The notes beneath the pieces are model-generated. The model was given only the letters and a program-made list of their open reading frames with translations, ran no database searches and was not told the origin of the DNA. Shown here in pieces: positions 10,631-19,420 of a DNA stretch of 64,000 nucleotides. Both the position numbers and the translations under genes were made by a program. Numbering within the stretch: the first letter of the stretch is position 1; each line of letters begins with the position of its first letter. This DNA is from Anabaena sp. PCC 7108 (lineage in GTDB: Bacteria > Cyanobacteriota > Cyanobacteriia > Cyanobacteriales > Nostocaceae): assembly GCF_000332135.1 (NCBI RefSeq), contig NZ_KB235896.1:2181403-2245402 (forward strand). The letters run 5' to 3'.

Positions 10631-10894
10631 GTGAGTGCTAAACGTCTACCAGAAACAACCGCCAACGTCAGAATCACCCGTCAATCTTGGCAACATGGCT
10701 TTCTTGAAGGTGAAGTCAGCGCCGGCGATTTTGAGTGGCATTTTCAGTGGCATTTCCGTCGGGGAGAACTTTCTGTGAAGCCTTCCCAAGGTCGGGCTTT
10801 AATAAAAGAACCTCTCGGCCGCTTTCTGGAAACACAAGATTACCAGTTAGAACCAGGAGGCGATTATGCTTTTACTATTCGGGCTGAGTTGTAG
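10631..10894 (+). CDS. DUF3146 family protein
   Basis: A small conserved cyanobacterial protein of unknown function. The sequence WQHGFLEGEVSAGDFEWHFQ and the C-terminal LEPGGDYAFTIRAEL are typical of DUF3146 as I remember the family. It is a compact, likely beta-rich domain without signal peptide or membrane span. I chose the GTG at 10631 (87 aa, beginning SAKRLPE) because homologues begin near there. A TTG at 10616 would add five residues, and neither start has a clear ribosome site. It converges with the YqgF-type nuclease gene, only 21 nt between stops. Confidence 0.78.
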   Translation: MSAKRLPETTANVRITRQSWQHGFLEGEVSAGDFEWHFQWHFRRGELSVKPSQGRALIKEPLGRFLETQDYQLEPGGDYAFTIRAEL

Positions 10895-10915
10895 GTGATC
10901 CCGCCCCTACAGTCA

Positions 10916-11359
10916 TCAGTTGTGATTCGCATTAGAAATACTAGCAGTCAGACGATTTAAGTATCTTTCAATTAAGAGGATGGCCACAATGTCATCTATT
11001 GGTCGTGGAGGTTGACGCATTCCCTTTGGTAAGAGTTTGGTGAGTCCTCTGGGTGGAAACATCTGCCAATAGCGATCGCGTGCTTCTAAGGTGCTATATC
11101 GCTCATCTATTAAAATAATATTCAGTGAATCTGTTAATTCCTGATTTAATTGTTGTTTCCACTTTTTGGCAGTTGTTTGGTCGCCCATCACAATTAAGGA
11201 AATGGGAAATTTTTGTCGTAGTGTTTCAATATGAGCGATCGCATCGGCAGCAGGTACAACATGATGATAATACAGTTGCCGATCCAGTCCCATCACGGCT
11301 ACACCACATTTATCTCGACCGGGATCAAAGCCTAAAATTGCTGGTTGTGTATTAGTCAT
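10916..11359 (-). CDS. YqgF/RuvX-type RNase H-fold nuclease (pre-16S rRNA processing family)
   Basis: 147 aa. The RNase H-like fold is visible: the first catalytic Asp lies in ILGFDPGRDKCGVAVMG (residues 8-24), the second strand ends in LIVMGDQTT, the Glu region is IILIDERYSTLEAR, and a late Asp lies in RPIDDIVAILLIERYL. Family members trim the 16S rRNA precursor or resemble Holliday-junction resolvases. The cyanobacterial version is a divergent subgroup, so the substrate is inferred. The start codon is embedded in a heptanucleotide tandem repeat (see 11355-11427), leaving no room for a standard ribosome-binding site. Confidence 0.8.
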   Translation of the reverse strand: MTNTQPAILGFDPGRDKCGVAVMGLDRQLYYHHVVPAADAIAHIETLRQKFPISLIVMGDQTTAKKWKQQLNQELTDSLNIILIDERYSTLEARDRYWQMFPPRGLTKLLPKGMRQPPRPIDDIVAILLIERYLNRLTASISNANHN

Positions 11360-11427
11360 TGGTGATTGGTGATTGGTGATTGGTGATTGGTGATTGGTGA
11401 TTGGTCATTGGTGATTGGTCATTGGTA
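11355..11427. repeat. Heptanucleotide tandem repeat (TTGGTGA units, STRR type)
   Basis: About ten consecutive 7-nt units, mostly TTGGTGA with some TTGGTCA, running directly into the yqgF-type start codon (complement of CAT at 11357-11359). Short tandemly repeated repetitive sequences of 7 nt are characteristic of filamentous cyanobacteria. Copy number is expected to vary between strains. Confidence 0.9.
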
Positions 11428-11440
11428 ATAATTATTCTCT

Positions 11441-11608
11441 CCCCCGTGTCCTCATCTCCCCATCTCCTCATCTCCCCATTTCCCCGCGTCCCCGTGTCCC
11501 CATCTCCCCATCTCCCCCGTGTCCTCATCTCCCCATCTCCTCATCTCCCCATTTCCTCATCTCCTCATCTCCCCGCGTCCCCGTGTCCCCATCTCCCCGC
11601 GTCTCTCC
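11441..11608. repeat. C-rich minisatellite with 73-bp higher-order period
   Basis: A pyrimidine-rich tract built from degenerate 8-9-nt units (CCCCATCT, CCTCATCT, CCCCGTGT). A stretch of about 43 nt starting CCCCCGTGTCCTCATC at 11441 repeats exactly from 11514, giving a 73-bp second-order period. Open frames through it are only low-complexity Ser/Pro/His strings and are not genes. It sits between the 3' end of the DUF3084 gene and the 5' end of the YqgF-type gene. Confidence 0.85.
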
Positions 11609-11629
11609 ATCGGTCACCTGTCACCTAAT

Positions 11630-13078
11630 TTACGTGCTAAAAATAACTTGCCCATTATAAATTGCTACTAGTTTGACTCTCAGCGGACCCGCTGTATAAG
11701 TATCAGCTGCGGCTATGGCTTTAATTTCCACAGGTTGCTCAAACTGCTGTAATTGGTTAAAAAAGCGTAAAAAAGTCCCATCTATTTGCACAGTTTCGAC
11801 TATTCCCGCATTTCGGGCGCGAAATTGAGAAGCGGAAATCAGTAAATCAATTCGTTGCCGCAGTTGATAAGATGTCATAGTTTTCATATCGGCAGAGGTT
11901 GTCGCCAATACCTGGTCTGTGGAAAATACCAACAGATTCCGCGATGCATCAGCAAAAAATTCTATCTGCTTTTCTCCTCTAACATAATTCCCCGCAGAGA
12001 AAATCCGCACCACATATTCTCGACCATCATCAATCTGCTTGATCAGTTGCTCAACCTTGTCTTGGGTTAAACGCAATAGTTCTGTATTTCCAGTAGTTGT
12101 CCCTGGTTCAGCTAATTGAATATTAGCAGTGCGGTTAGCTTCCTGTAGAATTTGGATAACTACCTGACGAGCCGCAGCCGGTTGAGTGACGCGAACTACA
12201 CCAGATGCTATGACTTGTCCGCGAACTAAAGCCAGCTTACCTAAACGGAGGTCACGGTAGGACTGATAATATTTTTCTAGCCTTGCTACTTCCTGTTCTA
12301 AATATTCTTGCTGTTTTTCCAATTCTTGGAGACGAGATTCTCTTGTAGCAATTACTTGCTCTCGTTTTTTAATTTCTAGATTACGATTTTGAATAAGTTG
12401 GTCTAACTGGGCAATTTTCTGATCGCGTTTTTCAATAGCTGTCTTGGCTTCATCAATAGCTTTTTTTGCTTCTGTATATAGTCGCTGACGTTCTGTCTTT
12501 AATTGTTCAACAGCTGCTTGCAATATCTCTCTTTGATTATAAAGACTCTGTAGTTCAGCTATGGATTTTTGGTACTGAACAACTACTTCACCCAGTCGGC
12601 TTTGAGTTCCTTGGAGTTGAGCTTGAGTTTTAGCTTGTTGGCTAATGGTGCGGTTGAGTTGGGCTTGTGTGATTCGTTGTTTGGCATTGACCGCTTGCAA
12701 TGACTTATTGATTTCCTGTAAATCTTGCTGTGCTTGAGCTTGGTCTTTTCTAGCTTGGTTTAGCTGATTTTCTACTTGGCTTTTTTGGATTTCTGCCGTT
12801 TTTAGTTGTTCCCGCTTGTTTCTGAGGTCTTTTTGAATATCCTCTAATTCAAAAACCCCTTTTCTCAATCCTTCATCAGCAGCAAATAAAATCGCTAGAG
12901 TTGAGGCAGAAATTAAACCACCCGTAAAAATAGTGACTAGTACCGCCGTTTTTTTGGGACGAAGGTTGAAGAGTGAGAGACGTGCTTTGCCAACTCGTGT
13001 GCCGATGCGATCGCCCACGGTGGCAATTACGCCTCCCAAAATTAAAATTGCTGCGATGAGGATGTACCCAGTGGTCAT
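11630..13078 (-). CDS. DUF3084 membrane-anchored coiled-coil protein
   Basis: 482 aa, a conserved cyanobacterial family of unknown function. Two N-terminal membrane spans (about residues 5-24 and 48-68) flank a short basic loop (RIGTRVGKARLSLFNLRPKK). A long coiled coil (about 75-270), very rich in Gln, Glu, Lys and Ala, follows; then comes a globular C-terminal domain with YVVRIFSAGNYVRGEKQIEF. The architecture suggests an inner-membrane structural or scaffold protein, which is inference. ATG start. The upstream intergenic stretch to ntcA is 188 nt, and ntcA reads in the same direction from further upstream. Confidence 0.85.
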   Translation of the reverse strand: MTTGYILIAAILILGGVIATVGDRIGTRVGKARLSLFNLRPKKTAVLVTIFTGGLISASTLAILFAADEGLRKGVFELEDIQKDLRNKREQLKTAEIQKSQVENQLNQARKDQAQAQQDLQEINKSLQAVNAKQRITQAQLNRTISQQAKTQAQLQGTQSRLGEVVVQYQKSIAELQSLYNQREILQAAVEQLKTERQRLYTEAKKAIDEAKTAIEKRDQKIAQLDQLIQNRNLEIKKREQVIATRESRLQELEKQQEYLEQEVARLEKYYQSYRDLRLGKLALVRGQVIASGVVRVTQPAAARQVVIQILQEANRTANIQLAEPGTTTGNTELLRLTQDKVEQLIKQIDDGREYVVRIFSAGNYVRGEKQIEFFADASRNLLVFSTDQVLATTSADMKTMTSYQLRQRIDLLISASQFRARNAGIVETVQIDGTFLRFFNQLQQFEQPVEIKAIAAADTYTAGPLRVKLVAIYNGQVIFST

Positions 13079-13266
13079 CTTCAGCTACCGCTCACGTATT
13101 GGACGGTCGTTATAACACTTCCAGATACAGCCTACTACTTTCAACCATAGTCTGGTGGGGGATAGAGATTGGCAAGGCCAGAAATTACTCAATTTTTAGA
13201 TTTACCTCCGATTGTGGTGTCCTTTCTGAAAACAAAACCTGTTCCAACTCATTCCCCCAGTAGCTT

Positions 13267-13938
13267 TTAAGTAAATTGTCTACTCAAGGTGACAGGCTTA
13301 TGCACAGTAATTTTTTTCTTGTGAATCGAAATCATTTTTTTCTCACGTAAATCTCCGAGTAACCTGGTGACGGTGACACGAGTAGAACCAATTGCTTCAG
13401 CGATCGCTTGATGAGATAACTTCAGATCAATAGTGATACCATCGGCACAAGGAACACCAAAATCTCGACAAAGAATTAACAGAAAACTTATCAACCTAGA
13501 ACCCATATCTCGGTGAGCGAGGGTTTCAATCATCATCTCTGTCTGGAGAATCCGTGAAGACAGACCCCGCAACATCAACATGGATAATTCGGGATTTTCC
13601 TTAAGAGCTTGCTCCACTTGTTCAATTGGTGCTGAAAGTAATTCTACAGCCGTAAAAGCGACTGCATGGTAAAACCTATCAGACTTGTTACCCGTTAGCA
13701 GTGACAACACACCAAACACACTATTTTCCCGCAGCAGCGCTACCGTTATTTCTTCTCCTGCCTCGTACACCCTGGAAAGTTTTACAGCACCCTTGAGAAG
13801 AAAATAAACTCGTTCGGCAGGATCGCCGGGAAAAAAGATAGTTTTGTTGCGTTCAAACGTTTCCACAACCGGAGGAAACGCCCCGGTCGCCATCTGACGA
13901 AAAACATTTGCTAGGGCTTTATCTTGTGTCACGATCAT
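13267..13938 (-). CDS. ntcA: Global nitrogen regulator NtcA
   Basis: CRP/FNR-family transcription factor that senses 2-oxoglutarate and controls nitrogen assimilation (and differentiation in heterocyst formers). The sequence is essentially the canonical Nostoc/Anabaena NtcA: effector-binding beta-roll (about 25-110), dimer helix (about 113-140) and C-terminal helix-turn-helix [20 protein letters not shown] at residues 174-193. I chose the ATG at 13938, which gives the family-standard 223 aa and has a strong GGGGAAGGGAG site immediately upstream. An in-frame TTG 18 nt upstream is less likely. A long 5' region contains a candidate NtcA box, fitting the known autoregulation of ntcA. Confidence 0.97.
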   Translation of the reverse strand: MIVTQDKALANVFRQMATGAFPPVVETFERNKTIFFPGDPAERVYFLLKGAVKLSRVYEAGEEITVALLRENSVFGVLSLLTGNKSDRFYHAVAFTAVELLSAPIEQVEQALKENPELSMLMLRGLSSRILQTEMMIETLAHRDMGSRLISFLLILCRDFGVPCADGITIDLKLSHQAIAEAIGSTRVTVTRLLGDLREKKMISIHKKKITVHKPVTLSRQFT

Positions 13939-14730
13939 CTCCCTTCCCCTACCCAATGCCGGAAAAACAAAAACTGATTACCTAAGAATACACCTGAAAA
14001 ATCAAGAAAGCACCGTCAACCTTTCTGTTTTTTCCTATACTCAAATTTGTGTCTTCATAGTTATTTGTTTACCATGATACATAATTATTGTTATTTTAAG
14101 CCAGCCGTTATTGATAAGTGGTTTCCTAAACTCAACTGAAGAGGTTTTTTCTCGAAAAGTTTTTGATATCTTCACAACTTCTTAAACAATCAGCAGCAAT
14201 TTTGTTGCATTCAACACCTTGACTGCAAATAAGGCAACGGACAACCATATAGACGCAACAAGTTGAAAGAACTAAGATTTTTTAATGTATTTTGGTGATG
14301 TTGTTCAAGATAGCTGATAACTCTTGGTGAAATTAAAACTTAAAAAGTAAAACTGATAAAAGCTTATTTATCAGGCTTTTCAGCGATTTTAAATAGTAGG
14401 TTCCTTGCCGCCAACCTGCACTCCCTAATTAGAATTATCAAAAATCCTGTAGCCAACAAAATCACAGGAATTTAGAATACAGTAATGGGTCTTAGCCATT
14501 AACAATCACTAATATCATCAATTACTTGACCCCTACAACATAAAATTCGAGCCAAAAAATTATTTTTGACACATTTTGTGCAATGGAGCAGTATCTGAAA
14601 ATTACTATCAGCTAATGGCATCATAAATATTTGCTTTCCACCTACAACCCCTTACACCTGAACTACTTCTTCGTCAAAATAGGCTCAGATTCTAGTATGC
14701 TCCTATTGGTTGATCAAATTAACAACTTCT
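13939..14730. other. Long regulatory intergenic region between ntcA and fabI
   Basis: About 790 bp between divergent genes, with no convincing coding sequence. The ntcA-proximal part holds the candidate NtcA box at 14067-14080 and a TATAGG-like -10 on the minus strand (complement near 14035-14040). The rest is AT-rich. ntcA is known in related strains to have several promoters, so the length is not surprising. Confidence 0.5.
14067..14080 (-). promoter_or_regulatory. Candidate NtcA-binding box upstream of ntcA
   Basis: Read on the minus strand the site is GTA-N8-AAC, one mismatch from the consensus GTA-N8-TAC. It lies 129 nt upstream of the ntcA ATG. A TATAGG hexamer follows about 27 nt downstream, slightly further than the usual ~22 nt for an activated promoter, so this is a candidate only. 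Confidence 0.4.
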
Positions 14731-15507
14731 ATGCTGAATCTGTCTGGAAAAAACGCCTTAGTAACAGGTATTGCCAATAACCGCTCAATCGCCTGGGGTA
14801 TTGCCCAACAACTCCACAAAGCAGGTGCTAACTTAGGTATTACCTACTTGCCAGATGAAAAAGGTAAGATGGAGCGAAAAGTAGCGGAATTGGTAGAACC
14901 CCTTAACCCCAGCTTATTCCTCCCCTGCAATGTGGAAAATGATGAGCAAATTAAATCGACCTTTGAGACGATCAAGCAGCAATGGGGGAAAATAGACATC
15001 CTCATTCATTGCCTAGCTTTTGCCAACAAAGATGATTTAAGTGGAGATTTTAGCCAAACATCCCGTCCTGGTTTCAATAAAGCTTTGGAAGTTAGCACTT
15101 ATTCGCTAGTGCAGTTAAGTGGTGCTGCTAAACCTTTGATGACAGAAGGAGGTAGTATAGTTACTTTGACATATTTGGGAGCAATTCGCGCCATTCCTAA
15201 CTATAACATCATGGGAGTAGCCAAAGCTGGATTAGAGGCAAGTGTACGTTACTTAGCTGCTGAACTAGGTCAACAAAACATTCGGGTCAATGGTATATCT
15301 GCCGGGCCTATCCGTACTTTGGCATCTTCTGCGGTGGGTGGGATTCTAGATATGATTCATCATGTTGAACAAGTAGCCCCCCTACGTCGTACGGTCACTC
15401 AGTTAGAAGTTGGCAATACAGCAGCTTTCTTGTGTAGTGATTTAGCCAGCGGTATTACCGGGCAAATCCTGTATGTAGATGCAGGATATGAAATCATGGG
15501 AATGTGA
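14731..15507 (+). CDS. fabI: Enoyl-[acyl-carrier-protein] reductase (NADH), FabI
   Basis: Catalyses the last reductive step of each fatty-acid elongation cycle. 258 aa, the usual length. The SDR-type nucleotide-binding turn is VTGIANNRSIAWGIA at residues 11-25. The FabI catalytic pattern is present with Tyr148 (LTYLG), and Tyr158 and Lys165 in NYNIMGVAKAG (Y-x6-K). The C-terminal ITGQILYVDAGYEIMGM is also typical. I used the ATG at 14731 rather than an upstream TTG at 14710, because FabI proteins begin MLNLSGKNALVTG. hisB follows 72 nt downstream on the same strand and may be cotranscribed. Confidence 0.96.
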   Translation: MLNLSGKNALVTGIANNRSIAWGIAQQLHKAGANLGITYLPDEKGKMERKVAELVEPLNPSLFLPCNVENDEQIKSTFETIKQQWGKIDILIHCLAFANKDDLSGDFSQTSRPGFNKALEVSTYSLVQLSGAAKPLMTEGGSIVTLTYLGAIRAIPNYNIMGVAKAGLEASVRYLAAELGQQNIRVNGISAGPIRTLASSAVGGILDMIHHVEQVAPLRRTVTQLEVGNTAAFLCSDLASGITGQILYVDAGYEIMGM

Positions 15508-15542
15508 TATTTAGCAGGGAACAGGCAACTTCTTGCCATTTT

Positions 15543-15588
15543 TCATGACTAATGACAACTGACTAGTGACAACTGACCAATGACTAAT
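15543..15588. repeat. Degenerate TGAC-rich tandem repeat leading into hisB
   Basis: Overlapping short units (TGACTAATGACAAC, TGACTAGTGACAAC, TGACCAATGACTAA) run directly into the hisB start, whose ATG is part of a unit. The yqgF-type gene at 11359 begins with the same ATGACTAAT core following a similar repeat. Confidence 0.65.
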
Positions 15589-16176
15589 CCCCGCATTGCT
15601 ACAGTTCACCGTTCTACGGGTGAAACTGATGTCCATGTCACCATCAACCTTGATGGTACGGGCATCTGTCAAGCCTCAACAGGTATTCCGTTTTTGGATC
15701 ATATGTTGCATCAAATTTCCTCTCACGGGTTATTTGACTTGGAAATTCAAGCCAAAGGTGATTGGGAAATTGATGATCACCATACCAATGAAGATGTTGG
15801 TATTACCTTGGGGCAAGCCTTATATCAAGCAGTGGGTAATAAAAAAGGTATTGTCCGTTTTGGTAATTTTCTTGCACCTTTAGATGAAGCTCTCATTCAA
15901 GTCGCATTGGACTTTTCTGGACGGCCTCACCTCAGTTATGGCTTACAAATTCCTACTCAACGGGTGGGAACCTATGACACTCAATTGGTACGTGAATTTT
16001 TTGTAGCTGTTGTCAATCATAGCCACATGACGCTTCACATTCGCCAATTGGATGGCATTAATTCCCATCATCTTATTGAAGCAACTTTTAAAGCCTTTGC
16101 TAGAGCCATGCGAATGGCAGTAGAAATTGATCCACGCCGTGGGGAGACTATTCCTAGTTCTAAAGGTGTGCTATAA
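15580..16176 (+). CDS. hisB: Imidazoleglycerol-phosphate dehydratase
   Basis: Sixth step of histidine biosynthesis: imidazole glycerol phosphate to imidazole acetol phosphate. 198 aa, the monofunctional length. Mn-binding signatures are visible: [17 protein letters not shown] near residues 38-54, [10 protein letters not shown] near 67-76, and the second-half repeat [18 protein letters not shown] near 168-185. The start ATG is inside a short tandem repeat and lacks an obvious ribosome site. The [16 protein letters not shown]-terminus matches the family, so the start is right. It sits 72 nt after fabI with no terminator between. Confidence 0.96.
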   Translation: MTNPRIATVHRSTGETDVHVTINLDGTGICQASTGIPFLDHMLHQISSHGLFDLEIQAKGDWEIDDHHTNEDVGITLGQALYQAVGNKKGIVRFGNFLAPLDEALIQVALDFSGRPHLSYGLQIPTQRVGTYDTQLVREFFVAVVNHSHMTLHIRQLDGINSHHLIEATFKAFARAMRMAVEIDPRRGETIPSSKGVL

Positions 16177-16220
16177 GTTACTACTTGAGGTTTCAAACGG
16201 CTACTTGGTTGACGATAACA

Positions 16221-16426
16221 ATACTTTCACCATTTTTTGTAGGTTGGGTTGATTTGTTAGGTTATGGCTGCTCTTAGAGACGCTCCACCAACGCCACACT
16301 GAGTCAACACGAAGTGTAGAGGAATATGTGACGATTGCTCCGCGTTCACGCTGTGTCCCGCAGGGATACGTTCACATTCCACAACCCAACCTATGAATCA
16401 AGGCTTTTGAAAATTTGGCGAAGGTA
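16221..16426. repeat. MITE-like inverted-repeat element, copy 2
   Basis: A longer relative of the element at 29-188. It has outer ends ATACTTTCACCA / TTTGGCGAAGGTA, the same inner pair (GTAGGTTGGGTT at left, its complement with one change at right), and the same core TTGCTCCGCGTTCACGC plus GTCCCGCAGGGATACGTT. It also has an extra ~50 nt (TAGAGACGCTCCACCAACGC region). It fills most of the 343-bp hisB to ABC-transporter spacer. No coding sequence. Confidence 0.7.
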
Positions 16427-16519
16427 ATGCGATAATTGACACCTTAAATAAGGACAGTTATTATCGTCCTACCCGGTAACTTGTAGTTAATCACACTGAG
16501 AATTAGTCATTTAACCGCA

Positions 16520-17506
16520 ATGAATTCTGTTGCAGACAACCCTAGACCTCAACTGAATCCTGTAGAACAACCACCAGTAGTCCTCACTTCTGAGTTACGA
16601 AAAGTCTATCGCACTGGATTCTGGCTGAATCAGACAGTTGTATCTCTCAAAAGCTGTTCTTTACAAGTTTACCCAGGGCAAACCTTTGGGTTACTAGGCC
16701 CTAATGGGGCGGGAAAAACAACGCTATTAAAACTGTTACTAGGAATTATCCGTCCTTCTTCTGGCAGGGGTTTATTATTAGGTAAGCCATTAGGCGATCG
16801 CTCTGTGAAGCAGCGTATTGGCTATTTACCAGAGAATCCCTACTTGTATGACTATCTAACTGGCTGGGAATTTTTAGAATTAGCGGCTGGGTTATTCCAA
16901 ATTTCCCCACAGGTACAACGTCAACGTATTCCCCAACTACTAGAACTAGTCGGTTTATCCCAAACTGATGCTCGTAAAAAGCAGATGCGTCGTTATTCTA
17001 AGGGTATGCTTCAGCGTGTTGGCATGGCTCAAGCCTTGATTAATGATCCTAATTTAGTATTTCTAGATGAACCAATGTCTGGGCTTGATCCTCTGGGACG
17101 CTACCAAATGCGCGAGATTATCCTTTCCCTCAAATCTGCTGGGAAAACCATATTTTTCAATAGTCATGTTTTGAGTGAAGTAGAACAAATTTGCGATCGC
17201 GTAGCTATCCTTGATCGAGGACAATTAATTTGCTCTGGTTCGCTTAATGAACTTTTGGGTACAGAAACCACATATCATATCAAAGGTCAAGGTGGCGACG
17301 GAGAAATTCTCAAAACCAGGATATCCGATCTACAATTTGAGCCTGACGGTTCTTGGCAAGGCATATTACAAGACGATTACTATGATTTTCTGTCTAGTCT
17401 CCGGTTAATGGGCGGAGAAATCATCGCCATGAATCTATGCCATCAATCCCTAGAAGAGTTTTTTATCCAACAGATTCAAAAACAAAATCATTCACTTCAG
17501 GAGTAG
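16520..17506 (+). CDS. ABC transporter ATP-binding protein
   Basis: 328 aa. All ATPase motifs are present: Walker A GLLGPNGAGKTTLLKLLLGI (about residues 57-76), Q-loop YLPENPYLYD, signature YSKGMLQRVGMAQAL, Walker B LVFLDEPMSGLDP, and H-loop NSHVLSEVE. The C-terminal ~100 residues form the accessory domain seen in ABC-2-type (CcmA/NatA-like) exporter ATPases. No permease gene is adjacent in this window, so the substrate is unknown and the membrane partner must be encoded elsewhere. ATG start. Presumed to energise export across the inner membrane. Confidence 0.9.
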   Translation: MNSVADNPRPQLNPVEQPPVVLTSELRKVYRTGFWLNQTVVSLKSCSLQVYPGQTFGLLGPNGAGKTTLLKLLLGIIRPSSGRGLLLGKPLGDRSVKQRIGYLPENPYLYDYLTGWEFLELAAGLFQISPQVQRQRIPQLLELVGLSQTDARKKQMRRYSKGMLQRVGMAQALINDPNLVFLDEPMSGLDPLGRYQMREIILSLKSAGKTIFFNSHVLSEVEQICDRVAILDRGQLICSGSLNELLGTETTYHIKGQGGDGEILKTRISDLQFEPDGSWQGILQDDYYDFLSSLRLMGGEIIAMNLCHQSLEEFFIQQIQKQNHSLQE

Positions 17507-18004
17507 AGGCTGAGATAAGCAATGAAATAGTAAAATTTTTTTCTCAGTACTATAATCACAATTACCAATACCATTGGAAATTTTAGATTGTGACATACTT
17601 ACTAAAGTAGCTTTTGAGTATTCTATTTACTCGCTATTATTGTCAATATTGGTATCAAAATATGAGGACATAGCTGCGATTTATAATTGCTGTATTAAAG
17701 TGTGAAATTAGATTGATAAAACATCTTTGTAAAGTTAACAATAAATTTTCTAGAAATTTTGATTCTTAAACATTGACTATTTCGACAATACTTGGTCTAA
17801 TCATTGACAATCCATGCCTTTATAAAGCATTGAGCTTTAAATTAACTTTACTAAAAATTCAAAATCAATCCCTAATTTATATCCGGAAAATCCAGGATAT
17901 TTCAGAAAATAACAGTGTCGGGGAACTTGAATATTTCAGTATAGTCAACGTTAAAATGTCTAGACAGTACTTCACAGATAGTAGTTTCATAATCTCAGGT
18001 AAAT
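17507..18004. other. AT-rich intergenic region, no supported gene
   Basis: About 500 bp before the polysaccharide export gene. A 79-codon frame at 17773-18012 overlaps the next start and has no ribosome site, no recognisable domain and unusual composition, so I do not call it. I see no terminator hairpin or repeat family. It probably holds the promoter and leader of the downstream gene. Confidence 0.4.
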
Positions 18005-19420
18005 ATGCTTAATATAAATTTGTGGAAATTTTTTACTCATTCAACTACATCTGTAGTTTTGTTAACGACTCTCAATATTGCTCTACCATCTGTCAGCCTA
18101 GCTCAAAAACAATCAGTATCATCAAGCTCAAACATATCTACAGATTACTTATTAGGCGGCGGAGATGTGATCCGCGTCAATGTTTTTGAAGTACCAGAAT
18201 ATACAGGAGAATACCAAGTTCCTCCTGGTGGATCAATTAACCTACCTTTAATAGGCAGTGTATCCGTTCTCAGATTAACAACGGAACAGGCTGCGGACGA
18301 ATTAGCCAGAAGATATGCTCGCTTTCTGAAACGTCCATTGATTTCTGTCAATTTATTGTCACCTCGTCCCATCAATGTTTTTGTGACTGGAGAAGTGACA
18401 CGACCAGGGGCTTACACTCTCAACTTACAAGGAGGCGGTGGAAATACCCCAGGAGTACAATACCCAACTTTATTAGCCGCATTGACCACAGCCCAAGGGG
18501 TAACACTATCAGCCGATGTGACTAAAGTAGAATTACGGCGTAAGGTAGGACGTTCTGGTGAACAACGCGTCAGCTTTAACTTAAAGGAACTTACTCAAAC
18601 AGGTGAGATACCCCAGGATATTACCTTACGGGATGGAGACACCATAGTTGTTCCCACCGCTAAAGAATTCAATGTAGCCGAAGCGCGAAATTTATTTTCT
18701 GCTAACTTTGCGGCCAGTCAAACGGCACCTCGCACAGTCGCAATTACTGGTCAAGTTTACCGTCCTGGTTCTTATCTTGTTACCGCAGGTGGTACAGAAG
18801 GAGCCGGAACAGGTTTACCAACAGTAATGCGGGCGCTGCAACTAGCCGGAGGAATTACATCACAAGCAGATGTTCGTGCTATCAGGTTACGGCGACCTAC
18901 ACGCACTGGCACAGAACAAACCATTGATCTCAATCTCTGGGAATTATTGCAGACTGGTGATCTTAATCAAGATGCGGTTGTGCAAGATGGAGATACAATT
19001 GTTGTGCCAACAGCAACGGCGATTAGCACAGCAGAAGCAACTGAATTAGCTACCACTACCTTGTCACCAAGCAAAATTCAAGTTGGTGTGGTAGGAGAAG
19101 TTAAAAAACCTGGATTAACAGATTTACAGCCAAATAGCTCTTTAAATCAGGCATTACTTGCCGCTGGTGGATTTAATGATGCTAGAGCTAGTAGTGCTGC
19201 TGTAGATTTAATTCGTCTCAATCCTAACGGTACTGTCACTAAGCGGATAGTCAAGATAGATTTCTCAAAAGGCATTAATGACGACACCAATCCTATACTT
19301 CGCAATAATGATGTTGTCGTAGTTGGCCGTTCTGGTCTGGCTAAGACTGGTGATACATTGGGTGTTGTCGCTGGTCCTTTAGGTATTATCTTTAATTTCC
19401 TCAGGTTTTTTGGACTTTAA
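18005..19420 (+). CDS. Polysaccharide biosynthesis/export protein (Wza-like, SLBB domains)
   Basis: 471 aa. An N-terminal signal peptide (about residues 1-33, ending ALPSVSLAQ) is followed by the poly-export domain (YLLGGGDVIRVNVFEVPEYT onward, about 48-125). Then come three SLBB (soluble-ligand-binding beta-grasp) domains (roughly 126-215, 240-335 and 350-440), each opening with a V(T/G)GEVxxPG-type strand: FVTGEVTRPGAYTL, ITGQVYRPGSYLV, VVGEVKKPGLTDL. Family members form the outer-membrane channel of capsule and exopolysaccharide exporters. A C-terminal hydrophobic helix (GVVAGPLGIIFNFLRFF) could anchor in the outer membrane. No other polysaccharide export gene is directly adjacent. Confidence 0.92.
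   Translation: MLNINLWKFFTHSTTSVVLLTTLNIALPSVSLAQKQSVSSSSNISTDYLLGGGDVIRVNVFEVPEYTGEYQVPPGGSINLPLIGSVSVLRLTTEQAADELARRYARFLKRPLISVNLLSPRPINVFVTGEVTRPGAYTLNLQGGGGNTPGVQYPTLLAALTTAQGVTLSADVTKVELRRKVGRSGEQRVSFNLKELTQTGEIPQDITLRDGDTIVVPTAKEFNVAEARNLFSANFAASQTAPRTVAITGQVYRPGSYLVTAGGTEGAGTGLPTVMRALQLAGGITSQADVRAIRLRRPTRTGTEQTIDLNLWELLQTGDLNQDAVVQDGDTIVVPTATAISTAEATELATTTLSPSKIQVGVVGEVKKPGLTDLQPNSSLNQALLAAGGFNDARASSAAVDLIRLNPNGTVTKRIVKIDFSKGINDDTNPILRNNDVVVVGRSGLAKTGDTLGVVAGPLGIIFNFLRFFGL

Noticed and set aside
11401-11660. Two plus-strand frames of 75 and 81 codons in the C-rich tract
   Set aside because: They are Ser/Pro/His low-complexity translations of a minisatellite, without a start signal or domain.
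17773-18012. 79-codon frame before the polysaccharide export gene
   Set aside because: Overlaps the next start, has no ribosome-binding site and no recognisable similarity.
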